Below, one piece after another: positions 49,511-57,304 of a stretch of 64,000 bases of DNA. This DNA is from Mycolicibacterium lacusdiani (lineage in GTDB: Bacteria; Actinomycetota; Actinomycetes; Mycobacteriales; Mycobacteriaceae), in contig NZ_JAKCFC010000013.1 of the NCBI RefSeq assembly GCF_021916785.1, positions 1 to 64,000 of the forward strand, read 5' to 3'. The notes beneath the pieces were generated by a model, which saw only the letters and a list, made by a program, of their open reading frames with translations, was not told where the DNA came from and did no database searches. Every line of letters starts with the position of its first letter. The first letter of the stretch is position 1. Position numbers and translations under genes: made by a program.

Positions 49511-50709
49511 CGCTGTCTCCTCGAAGGTTCTGCGGCCGAGCGGAATCGGATGTTGTAGTCGGAGAAGCGTTCGTCGATCGCGGCGTCGTCGAGCCCGAAG
49601 TCAGACGCGGCGTACGGTGCTCGCGCGGGTTCGCGCGGACGTTCGTCGAGCCAGCGTCGCATGCCGGACTCGGCATGGGAGGTGAGCGGCAGGTCGACCG
49701 CCTCGTACACCCGAGCCACCTGACCGATCGGGTCGGCGACGGCATCGGTGAACTCGATGTCGGTGCATCGTCGAGCGTCGTCCGCCCAGCGGTCGCGGGT
49801 GGCGATGGCCCGATCGTTCGTCCAGCCCATGCGCTCGAGCCACTGCGCGCCGACGCGCGCCCGGTCGACGTGGTCGGCATGCATCGCGTGCAGCGTGGCG
49901 TTCAGCCCGGCGCCGGATGGAATCGTGTCGCGGGGGTCGCGGTGCATGTGCACGACGTGGAGGTCGGGGAACCGGGCGCGCAGGGTGTCGAGATACCCGA
50001 GGTGGGCAGGCGACTTGAGCACCCACCGCTGGGCCGACGCACCGGCGCCCGCCCGGCGCTTCTGCCACTGCAGGAATTGCAGCATCCGGTGGAGGTACTC
50101 ATAGGCGGGGGTGAAGTCCTGCCCGTTGATCCAGGTCCGGTAGAACGGCAGGTGAGCACCTGACTCCGGTACGTGGGACAGGAACGAGTCGGACAGGAAG
50201 ACGATCTCCTCCTCGGGCTCGCGGGCGTACATGGGGTGGATGGCGAACAACTCGGGTGCCATCTCTCGCATCGCCGATTCACGCTGCTCGCTAACGACGA
50301 TTCGGGGGTCTTCCTGGCCTTCGGGGTCGAACTCGTAGTCCAGTTTCGGGGCGACCTCCACGACCTCCCAGCCGTAGGCGCAGTGGAAGCGACGGTCGGC
50401 GGCGAGCAGGCGCTGCAGGAGGGTCGTGCCGCTGCGCATCATGCCTACCACCACGATCGGTGCGACGATCGTCTCGTCGCTGATCTCGGGGTGACGCCGG
50501 AACCATTCCTCGGTGCGCAACCGCATGCGGAGGCTGTGGATCAGACCCGAGCGCAGGATGTGTGCGCCGATCGAGTTGATGTCGGCGGATCCGTAGGCGT
50601 CGGCCAGCACGGTCAGCGGGGTCTCGAAATCCGTTCGCCCCCAGTCTTGCAAGCCCTCCTTCCGCTGCGCGGCGGTCATCAACGCCGCAGCGTCGAAGGG
50701 GCGCGTCAC
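49507..50709 (-). CDS. PAPS-dependent sulfotransferase
   Basis: A 400-residue sulfotransferase. The 5'-phosphosulfate loop is VVVGMMRSGTTLLQRLLAAD (~residue 85), and the 3'-phosphate site is near VVHMHRDPRDTIPSGAG (~residue 240). A preceding LKSPAHLGYLDTL segment is common to the mycobacterial branch of this family. The GTG start lies 6 bases after the SnoaL-like gene. The acceptor could be a hydroxyl on a lipid, steroid or xenobiotic; the neighbouring dehydrogenases suggest a hydroxylated intermediate, but that is inference. Confidence 0.92.
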   Translation of the reverse strand: MTRPFDAAALMTAAQRKEGLQDWGRTDFETPLTVLADAYGSADINSIGAHILRSGLIHSLRMRLRTEEWFRRHPEISDETIVAPIVVVGMMRSGTTLLQRLLAADRRFHCAYGWEVVEVAPKLDYEFDPEGQEDPRIVVSEQRESAMREMAPELFAIHPMYAREPEEEIVFLSDSFLSHVPESGAHLPFYRTWINGQDFTPAYEYLHRMLQFLQWQKRRAGAGASAQRWVLKSPAHLGYLDTLRARFPDLHVVHMHRDPRDTIPSGAGLNATLHAMHADHVDRARVGAQWLERMGWTNDRAIATRDRWADDARRCTDIEFTDAVADPIGQVARVYEAVDLPLTSHAESGMRRWLDERPREPARAPYAASDFGLDDAAIDERFSDYNIRFRSAAEPSRRQR

Positions 50710-50714
50710 AGAGG

Positions 50715-51200
50715 TCAGAACTTGAGATGCCGGCTGGTGTCGCCGATCTGGTCGACGTACATGGTGCGGGAGTCGAACCACCAGGCGCCGTCGACGCGGT
50801 GGAAGGTGTCCCGGTAGTGGCCGGTCACGATGATCTGCAACGGTAGGTCGGGTGTCGCCTGCGTGACGCAGTAGTAGGCACTGCCCCTGGCCGTTCCCGA
50901 TGCCTCGTCGACGTAGATCTGCACGTTGCTGGTGAAGTGCTTGGTCTTGGGAGTGCCGTCGTCGTAGAGGCGGGTGGCCATCTCGTACATCTTCCGTGCG
51001 CGGGCGGTGCCGGCAAAGACGGTCTCCGGCGGACCGTCCTCCATGCCACAGATCCGGCCGTGTTCGAACAGCGCTGCGACACCGTCGAGGTCGCCGGCAT
51101 CGATTCGCTCGGCGTACCGATATACCAGGTTCTCGATCTCACGGGCGTGATCGGTCACCGTCACCCCCGGATCGACGTCGACGTCATTTGCCGTAGACAA
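50715..51200 (-). CDS. SnoaL-like/NTF2-fold protein
   Basis: A 161-residue cone-shaped alpha+beta-barrel protein (IENLVYRYAERIDAGDLDGVAALFEHGRI, then HFTSNVQIYVDEASGTARGSAYYCV, then HYRDTFHRVDGAWWFDSR). Relatives include steroid isomerases, dehydratases and small ligand-binding proteins; an Asp or His pair in the pocket would decide between these, and I cannot assign it. The start used is TTG; a GTG 12 codons in (51164) is a good alternative. It is the first gene of the sulfotransferase set. Confidence 0.85.
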   Translation of the reverse strand: MSTANDVDVDPGVTVTDHAREIENLVYRYAERIDAGDLDGVAALFEHGRICGMEDGPPETVFAGTARARKMYEMATRLYDDGTPKTKHFTSNVQIYVDEASGTARGSAYYCVTQATPDLPLQIIVTGHYRDTFHRVDGAWWFDSRTMYVDQIGDTSRHLKF

Positions 51201-51250
51201 CCATTCGGTCTGACGGATGTCAACGATCGGCGATGTTTAGCCGCTCGCCC

Positions 51251-51310
51251 CGGTCAATTCCCCGTCGCTTCGCTCGCCCCGGGATTCTTCCCCGTCGCTT
51301 CGCTCGCCCC
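51251..51310. repeat. 30-bp tandem repeat, two full copies
   Basis: Two adjacent 30-base units share the 20-base half CCCGTCGCTTCGCTCGCCCC; a partial third (GCTCGCCCC) precedes them. The sequence is a diverged form of the dispersed repeat at 11779 and 27372. It encodes the C-terminal residues of the DUF2236 protein and supplies its stop codon. Confidence 0.85.
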
Positions 51311-52159
51311 GCGGTCGAGGACCCAGCGGATGCCGCCGACCAGAGTCCGCCCCGCGACGCGGACGGCGGTGGCCTCCACCGGCGGCAGGTGGGGCAGCCG
51401 CAGCGGCGAGCGAGCCCAGCCGGGCAGCATCGCGACCGACGTCGCGGCGAGGACGCCGTACGGGGGTCTGGCCAGCAGGGGCAGCGGCGGGGTGAGCAGC
51501 AGGAACTTCGCGGCGTCCCGCGCGGCGGCCGAGCCGGTCAACTCCGGCCGGTAGTCGGAGATGCGTTGCCGCAGTTCGGCTTCGGTGCGCGGCGGGTCGA
51601 CGACCCCGAGTGCGGCGGCCACCCGAGCGGTGTCCGCCACGTAGTCGTCGCGGCCCTGCTGGTCGAGGGGCTTGGCGCCGTAGAGCTGGTGTGCGACGAG
51701 GAAGCTGTCGATCTCGGCGATGTGCACCCATTCCAGCAGGTGCGGGTCGGAGGCCTCGTAGGCCCGCCCGTCGGCTGCGGTGCCGCGAACCCGGCGATGG
51801 ATGCCCCGAACCTTGTCCACGGCGCGCTGCGCGTCGTCGGCGGGACCGAACGTGGTCACGGCGAGGAAGGTGCTGGTGCGCTGCAGCCGTCCCCACGGAT
51901 CGCCGCGGTAGTCGGAGTGCTCGGCCACACCCGCCATTGCGAGCGGATGCAGCGACTGCAGCAGCAGGGCCCGCAGCCCGCCGACGAACATCGACGCGTC
52001 GCCGTGCACCCGCCTGATCGGCCGGTCGTCCCCGAACCACCGCGGGCCCGGGGTGTCGTGGATGCGCGCGCGATTCGCGGGGCCCTCCGGGCCTGCCACC
52101 ATCCCGAACAGTCGCTGACCCAGTTCGTCGCGAACACTGGTCAACCCGGGCAGCGTCAC
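51254..52159 (-). CDS. DUF2236 (MpaB/latex-clearing-like) oxygenase-family protein
   Basis: A 301-residue protein. The family pattern is clear: IRRVHGDASMFVGGLRALLLQSLHPLAMAGV, then GRAYEASDPHLLEWVHIAEIDSFLVAHQLYG, whose His residues resemble those binding heme b in Lcp-type enzymes. Fungal MpaB, a family member, cleaves a meroterpenoid double bond. The C-terminus is unusual: after WVLDR it reads GASEATGKNPGASEATGN, two copies of one peptide encoded by the tandem DNA repeat, so the natural end has probably been replaced. The GTG start begins MTLPGLTSVRDELG. Confidence 0.88.
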   Translation of the reverse strand: MTLPGLTSVRDELGQRLFGMVAGPEGPANRARIHDTPGPRWFGDDRPIRRVHGDASMFVGGLRALLLQSLHPLAMAGVAEHSDYRGDPWGRLQRTSTFLAVTTFGPADDAQRAVDKVRGIHRRVRGTAADGRAYEASDPHLLEWVHIAEIDSFLVAHQLYGAKPLDQQGRDDYVADTARVAAALGVVDPPRTEAELRQRISDYRPELTGSAAARDAAKFLLLTPPLPLLARPPYGVLAATSVAMLPGWARSPLRLPHLPPVEATAVRVAGRTLVGGIRWVLDRGASEATGKNPGASEATGN

Positions 52160-52190
52160 GACTTCGACAGTACGCGCGGGAACCGACGGG

Positions 52191-53354
52191 TCAGGCAGGC
52201 TGCGCCAGCACGCTCAGCGCTAGCACCGCGGCGTCGTCCTCGACGCCGGTGCCCAGCCCGTCGAGGAGGTCGTGGATGGCGGTCATGATCGCCTTCGCCG
52301 TGGTGGGGGAGTTCTCCCGTGCGAACGCCAGCAGTGCGCCGGTGTCATCGTAGCGCTCGTACCCCCGTCCGGTGCTCGCCTCGGTCAGTCCGTCGGTATA
52401 GAGGACCAGCGTGTCGCCGGGTTCGAGCCGCAGCCGAGTCGACACGAAGTGCGGGTTCCTGGTCATGCCGACTGCCTGACCGCCGGTGGTGTCGGCGTAG
52501 TACGCGGTGCCGTCGGCGTACAGCACCAGCGGCGGCGGGTGCCCGCCGCTGGCCATCTCGACGTCGAACCCGCCTTCGGTTCGCGTCAGGCGGCCGTAGA
52601 TCAGCGTGCAGAACCGGGTTGCGTCGTTGCCGAGTGCCTGGGCGAGCACCGTGTCGAGGTTGCGCAGCACCACGACGGGTTCGTCATCGATGGCCGCCGC
52701 CGCACGCAACGTGTAGCGGGTCAGTCCCGTCAGCACGGCGGCGTCCACGCCCTTGCCGGAGACGTCGCCGAGGAAGAAGCCCCACGTCGAACGCGACAGC
52801 GGGAACAGGTCGTAGAAGTCGCCGCCGATGTCGTCCTCGGAGGCGGCGTAGTAGTAGTCGGCGGCCTCGAGGCCATCGGGCGGCGACAGCACCGGCGGCA
52901 GCAGCGACCGCCGCAGCGTCTCCGCGAAGACCTTGACCCGAGCGCTCTCGCGCTCGGCGCGTTGCCGCTCGTGGAGGAGTTCGCGTTCGTAGGCGCGGCG
53001 ATCGCTCGCATCCTGCGCGGTGAGTCGGAGCAACGCGGGATCGCCGCCGGGCGAACGCTTCACGTTGGCGGTGAGGAACATCGGCAGTCGCCTGCCGTCG
53101 GTCGCGACGAAGTCGAGGGTGACGCCCGTGAGGTCACCGCTCATGTGCAGGAGCGGGCCGAAGTGGGTCTCGTAGTGGATCGCGCCGCCGATCGTCAGCA
53201 GATCCGTGACGAACCTGCCGCGCATCGCGTCGGGGGCGTAACCCAACCACCCCGCGAGGGTGGCGTTGACCATGACGATCCTGCCGTCGGGGGTCGCGAC
53301 GATGTGTCCGCAGGGGGCGTTCTCCCAGAGGTCGTCGAAGTCCGGGTCGCTCAT
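52191..53354 (-). CDS. PAS-PP2C serine phosphatase, RsbP-like
   Basis: A 387-residue signalling phosphatase. Residues ~1-120 are a PAS domain (FDDLWENAPCGHIVATPDGRIVMVNATLAGWLGY). Residues ~120-150 form a charged coiled coil, and the rest is a SpoIIE-type PP2C domain with metal Asp residues in GGDFYDLF, GDVSGKGVDAAVL and EDDAAVLAL. Length, order and linker match B. subtilis RsbP, which dephosphorylates an anti-sigma antagonist under energy stress. Its ATG overlaps the stop of the upstream RsbQ-like hydrolase (ATGA). No RsbV/RsbW or sigma gene is in the window, so the target must be elsewhere. Confidence 0.92.
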   Translation of the reverse strand: MSDPDFDDLWENAPCGHIVATPDGRIVMVNATLAGWLGYAPDAMRGRFVTDLLTIGGAIHYETHFGPLLHMSGDLTGVTLDFVATDGRRLPMFLTANVKRSPGGDPALLRLTAQDASDRRAYERELLHERQRAERESARVKVFAETLRRSLLPPVLSPPDGLEAADYYYAASEDDIGGDFYDLFPLSRSTWGFFLGDVSGKGVDAAVLTGLTRYTLRAAAAIDDEPVVVLRNLDTVLAQALGNDATRFCTLIYGRLTRTEGGFDVEMASGGHPPPLVLYADGTAYYADTTGGQAVGMTRNPHFVSTRLRLEPGDTLVLYTDGLTEASTGRGYERYDDTGALLAFARENSPTTAKAIMTAIHDLLDGLGTGVEDDAAVLALSVLAQPA

Positions 53355-54154
53355 CGGGGCTGCACGAAGGCGGCGACGGCCCGGGCGGTCGAGTCCGGAT
53401 CGGTCATGTGCGGACAGTGTCCGGTGGTGGGCAGCGTCACCAGCTGGCTGTCCGGGATGTGTCGGTGGACGTACTCGCCGACCTCGCGGGGCGCAATGAC
53501 GTCGTGTGCGCTCTCGATGATCAGACTCGGCACCGGGATCCGCGGCAGGTCCGCGCGGTTGTCGGAGAGGAACGTGGTGCGGGCGAACACCTGCGAGCGC
53601 GCGGGGTCACTGCGGCAGAACGTCGTCGACCACTCCTCCTGCAGGTCGGCATGGTCGGGTCCGACGATGCTCGAGGCCATGGCGCGCGACCAGCCCAGGT
53701 AGTTGCTGTCGAGGGAGTCGAGCAGTTCGTCGATGTCGTCGCGCGAGAAGCCGCCGCGGTAGTCGTCGTCGTCGATGTAGCGCGGCGACGGCGTGATCAG
53801 CACCAGCTTCGCGAAGCGGTCGGGCTCTGCGATCACCGCGAGCGCCCCGATCATCGACGACACCGAGTGACCGACGAACGTGACGTCCGACAGGCCGAGT
53901 TCGGTCACGATGTCGACGACGTCGTCGGCGAATCCCTGCAGGGACGAGTACTTCGCCGGGTCCCAGGCCGACGCGTCGGACCCGCCGAAGCCGACGTGAT
54001 CGAACAGCACCAACCGGAAGTCGGACCGGAGTCGTTCGACCACGGCACGCCACATGTTCTGGTCGCAGCCGAAGCCGTGGGACAGCAGCAGTGTCGGGCC
54101 GTCGTCGCCGACGACGGTGATCTTGTTCTTGACACGCACGTCCACGCCGGTCAT
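53351..54154 (-). CDS. Alpha/beta hydrolase, RsbQ-like
   Basis: A 267-residue hydrolase. The triad is Ser97 in VGHSVSSM, Asp218 in SAHDVIAP and His246 in TGHCPHM, almost the same numbering as B. subtilis RsbQ. Long stretches also match RsbQ as I remember it: SHGFGCDQNMW, SDYRxxxD-like HVGFGGSDASAW, YxGGF, NYLGW, and FCRSDP. RsbQ is the partner that generates or binds the hydrophobic signal sensed by the PAS domain of RsbP; KAI2-type receptors are related. The start MTGVDVRVKN is favoured over a long upstream frame overlapping the dehydrogenase genes. Confidence 0.93.
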   Translation of the reverse strand: MTGVDVRVKNKITVVGDDGPTLLLSHGFGCDQNMWRAVVERLRSDFRLVLFDHVGFGGSDASAWDPAKYSSLQGFADDVVDIVTELGLSDVTFVGHSVSSMIGALAVIAEPDRFAKLVLITPSPRYIDDDDYRGGFSRDDIDELLDSLDSNYLGWSRAMASSIVGPDHADLQEEWSTTFCRSDPARSQVFARTTFLSDNRADLPRIPVPSLIIESAHDVIAPREVGEYVHRHIPDSQLVTLPTTGHCPHMTDPDSTARAVAAFVQPR

Positions 54155-54192
54155 TTTGTCATCCTCGGTGCGCGAGGCTTGACCGGTTCGGG

Positions 54193-55176
54193 TCAAACGC
54201 CGTATCGCCGTGCCAGTGCGCGCCGATGCGCGGCCGGTGAGCCGTACAGCGCGCGGTTGAGCGTCGCGCGTTTGAGGTAGACGTGGACGCCGCTCTCCCA
54301 CGTGTACCCGATGCCGCCATGCAGTTGCATCGCCTTGCCCGCCACTTCGACGGCCATCGACGTGGCATGGGACTTGGCCATCGCCGACGACACCGCAGCC
54401 CCCTTGCCCGCGGCCACCTCGGCGACCGCCACCTCGACGAGTTCGCGCGCCACCGCGATGTGCACGAGCATGTCCGCGCACGCGTGCTTGACGGCCTGGA
54501 ACGAGCCGATGGGTCTGCCGAACTGGTGTCGCACTCTTGCGTACTCGACGGTGCGGGCGAGCATGGCCTCGGCGAGTCCGAGACTGTCGCACGCGACCGC
54601 CACCGCTGCGCGCTCGTGCAGCGCCTCGGCGTCGCCGTCGATCGGCCATGCCTTCGTGGGCGTGACGTCGTCGGCGGTCACCACGGCCAGCGCGCGCGTC
54701 TCGTCGACGACGGGTTGCGGCGCGACGGTGACCGCGGCGGTCGCGAGAACGCAGGCGCCCCGCGAGTCGCGGGCCAGGAGCAGCAGGTGATCCGCGGCTG
54801 CGGCATCGGGGACGAACTCGGCACGGCCGGAGAGCGTCCCGTCGCGGTGGATCTCGAAACCGGTTGCCAGAGCTGCCGTCTCGCCGGCGGCGATGCGGCT
54901 TGCCACGTCGTCGCGGGCGTCTGCCGCCGACGCGGCGTTCAGCGCCGCCACGGCCAGTGCGCACCCGAGGTAGCCGGTGGTGGCCGCTGCCCTGCCGATC
55001 TCCTCGAGCACGATCGCGGTCTCGACGAAGGTCGCGCCGGCACCTCCCGATTCGTCGGCGACCTCGAGGCCGGTCCAGCCCGCATCGACGAGCTGCCGCC
55101 AATCGACGGTCGGCCGGTCGAGTACGTCGCGCGCGACCGCGCGCAACTCGGCGTGGAGTTCGTCGAACTCGGTCAC
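54193..55176 (-). CDS. Acyl-CoA dehydrogenase, small (beta-type) subunit
   Basis: A 327-residue ACAD-fold protein, shorter than the ~380-400 of homomeric enzymes. The N-terminal helical domain is reduced; the C-terminal domain is clear (LARTVEYARVRHQFGRPIGSFQAVKHACADM and GKAMQLHGGIGYTWESGVHVYLKRA). The GTG start overlaps the stop of the next larger subunit (GTGA). The pairing with the 398-residue protein is typical of alpha2beta2 ACADs such as mycobacterial FadE28-FadE29. The partner carries the presumed catalytic Glu. Confidence 0.9.
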   Translation of the reverse strand: MTEFDELHAELRAVARDVLDRPTVDWRQLVDAGWTGLEVADESGGAGATFVETAIVLEEIGRAAATTGYLGCALAVAALNAASAADARDDVASRIAAGETAALATGFEIHRDGTLSGRAEFVPDAAAADHLLLLARDSRGACVLATAAVTVAPQPVVDETRALAVVTADDVTPTKAWPIDGDAEALHERAAVAVACDSLGLAEAMLARTVEYARVRHQFGRPIGSFQAVKHACADMLVHIAVARELVEVAVAEVAAGKGAAVSSAMAKSHATSMAVEVAGKAMQLHGGIGYTWESGVHVYLKRATLNRALYGSPAAHRRALARRYGV

Positions 55177-56369
55177 GACGCCACCGGATCCCTGGGCATG
55201 CCCAGTCCGCGCTCGGCGATGATGGTGCGCTGGATCTCGCTGGCGCCACCGGGGATCGTCCATTCCCAGGACCCAATGAAGTCGAGCACCCACGCGCCCG
55301 ACTCCCAGCCGCTCGACATCGGCTTGGTGAGCACGGTGTGCGCGTCGAGTCCGCCGATCTCGACGCCGAAGTCGCTGAGACGCTGCAGCAGTTCGCTGTA
55401 GAACAACTTCACGATGGACGGATCGGCCGGGCCGACCGCGTCGCCGTCGTGCCCCTCGACGACGCGGCGGCACAGCCCCCGCAGGCCCGCGATCTCGGTC
55501 TCCAGTCGGGCGAGCCGGTCGCCGACGGCGGCGTCGTCGAGCGGGCGGTGGCCGTCGGGTCGGGTGCGGGCCGCTTCGGCGACCAGCCAGCGGAAGCCCG
55601 CATTGCCGAGGCGCTCGGCGAGTTCGAGCATCGTCATGCCGCGCTCGGCGCCCAACGTCGCCTGCGCGACCTGCCATCCGGCGTTCTCGGCGCCGATCAG
55701 GTTGCGCTCCGGTATCACCACGTCGTTGAGGAACACCTCGCAGAAGTGCGAGTCGCCGACGGCGTTGCGGATGGGGCGTACGTCGATGCCGGGGCTCGTC
55801 ATGTCCATCAGGAAGTAGGAGATGCCCTTGCGCTTCGGCGCTTCCGGATCGGTGCGGGCCAGCAGCAGACACCAGTCGGCGTGCATGCCGCCGCTGGCCC
55901 ACAGCTTCTGCCCATTGACGACGAACGCGTCGCCGTCGCGGCGGGCCGTGGTGCGCAGCGCCGCGAGGTCGGAGCCGGCCTCCGGCTCGGAGAAGCCCTG
56001 CACCCAGATCTCGCCGTCGACGATCGCGGGAAGGTGTTGCCCGCGTTGCGCTTCCGTGCCCGCGACCAGCAGGGTCGACGCCGCGTGGTGGATCCCGACG
56101 AAGGCAAGCACCAGTCGTGGCGCGTCGTGTGCGGCGAGTTCCTGGTACAGCACGATCTGTTCGGCGACGGGCATGCCGCCGCCCCATTCGGCGGGCCAGT
56201 GCGGCACGGCGAAGCCCGCCGCGTGCAGTTCGGCGAACCAGGACTTCTGGAAGGCGACGAACTGCTCGTCACTCGCTCCGGTCTGTGCGGCGCGCCAATC
56301 GGTGGGGACGTGTTCGGCGCACCATTGGCGGACGTGGTCGCGGAACTCGGCCAGCTCCTCGGCGCTCAT
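55173..56369 (-). CDS. Acyl-CoA dehydrogenase, large (alpha-type) subunit
   Basis: A 398-residue flavoprotein dehydrogenase: WVQGFSEPEAGSDLAALRTTA for FAD/substrate binding and DGDAFVVNGQKLWASGG in the beta domain. The MCAD-type catalytic Glu (YEGT...QR) is missing, since the C-terminal motif reads IPGGASEIQR. A Glu is instead present as Glu242 in LGAERGM, the position used by isovaleryl-CoA dehydrogenase and by FadE26-type subunits. It is coupled on both sides by 4-base overlaps. Confidence 0.93.
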   Translation of the reverse strand: MSAEELAEFRDHVRQWCAEHVPTDWRAAQTGASDEQFVAFQKSWFAELHAAGFAVPHWPAEWGGGMPVAEQIVLYQELAAHDAPRLVLAFVGIHHAASTLLVAGTEAQRGQHLPAIVDGEIWVQGFSEPEAGSDLAALRTTARRDGDAFVVNGQKLWASGGMHADWCLLLARTDPEAPKRKGISYFLMDMTSPGIDVRPIRNAVGDSHFCEVFLNDVVIPERNLIGAENAGWQVAQATLGAERGMTMLELAERLGNAGFRWLVAEAARTRPDGHRPLDDAAVGDRLARLETEIAGLRGLCRRVVEGHDGDAVGPADPSIVKLFYSELLQRLSDFGVEIGGLDAHTVLTKPMSSGWESGAWVLDFIGSWEWTIPGGASEIQRTIIAERGLGMPRDPVAS

Positions 56370-57304
56370 CGCGCGGCTCCCGGCCCCGCGCTGAACAAGC
56401 CGGTCAAGCCGTGCCGGTCGAGTCGCGTGGTCAGCAGCTCGCGGGTGGCCGACAAGCCATGGGGGAGGCGGCGCAGCGGTTGGCTGTGCCGCGACAGCCA
56501 CGACAGCGTCGTCTCGTCGCAGAACCCGACCGCGCCGTGCAGCTGGTGGCATACGCGGAACACGACTTCCGCGGCCTCGAGCGCCGCCATTCGCAGGGCG
56601 AGGGCGTCGTCGACGGCCTCGGGCCTGCCGCTGGCGACGCTCCACAGCGTGTACTTGGCGAGCACGTCGAGTCCCGAGCGTTCGACCTCGGCGTCGGTCA
56701 GTTGGAACTGGACGCTCTGGAACCCCGAGAGGGGCTGTCCGAACTGCTGCCGCATCCCCACGTGGGCGACGGTGAGATCGATTGCGCGGTCCAGCATTCC
56801 GAGCAACGTCCAGCAGGGCAAGGTCAGTGCCAGCGCCACGTCGTCGGCACCGTCGACGTCGAGGGGTTCCAGGCCGAGGACGCCGACGAACGCGGGTCCG
56901 GGGGTGCCGGTGTCGGTGACCCGGTAGCGGTGGCCGTCGACGGTGGTGGCCGCCCAGCGCGCGTCGACGCAGGCAACGGCCGCTGACGGCCGGTCGGACG
57001 CCACGACCACGAGCCCGTCGAAGTCGGTGCCTTCCGGCCTGGCGAGCCGTTCGGCCACCGGGTAGGGCAGCGCCCAGTACCCGGCGCTGCGGCACAGGGC
57101 GGCGGCGGCCTCGGCGGAGTCGGCGTCCTCGCGCGGTTCGAGGTCCCACGCCCCGAGTTCGGCGAGCACTCCGCCCGCGATGTCGGAGCGGGCGGTCGGA
57201 TCGGCCTCGGCGCGTTGCACCAACTGGTCGCCGCCCGCGGCTTCTATCGCGCGACGGGCCTGCCTGCCGAACTCGCGGGCCTCGTCGCTGAGGTCGATGT
57301 TCAT
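56366..57304 (-). CDS. Acyl-CoA dehydrogenase, small (beta-type) subunit
   Basis: A 312-residue ACAD-related protein beginning NIDLSDEAREFGRQARRAIEAAGG. The middle domain is shortened. The C-terminal domain keeps LTVAHVGMRQQFGQPLSGFQSVQFQLTDAEV and QLHGAVGFCDETTLSWLSRH. No catalytic Glu is seen. It partners the 383-residue gene upstream, with which it overlaps by 4 bases (ATGA), giving a second heteromeric dehydrogenase in this operon. Confidence 0.9.
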   Translation of the reverse strand: MNIDLSDEAREFGRQARRAIEAAGGDQLVQRAEADPTARSDIAGGVLAELGAWDLEPREDADSAEAAAALCRSAGYWALPYPVAERLARPEGTDFDGLVVVASDRPSAAVACVDARWAATTVDGHRYRVTDTGTPGPAFVGVLGLEPLDVDGADDVALALTLPCWTLLGMLDRAIDLTVAHVGMRQQFGQPLSGFQSVQFQLTDAEVERSGLDVLAKYTLWSVASGRPEAVDDALALRMAALEAAEVVFRVCHQLHGAVGFCDETTLSWLSRHSQPLRRLPHGLSATRELLTTRLDRHGLTGLFSAGPGAAR

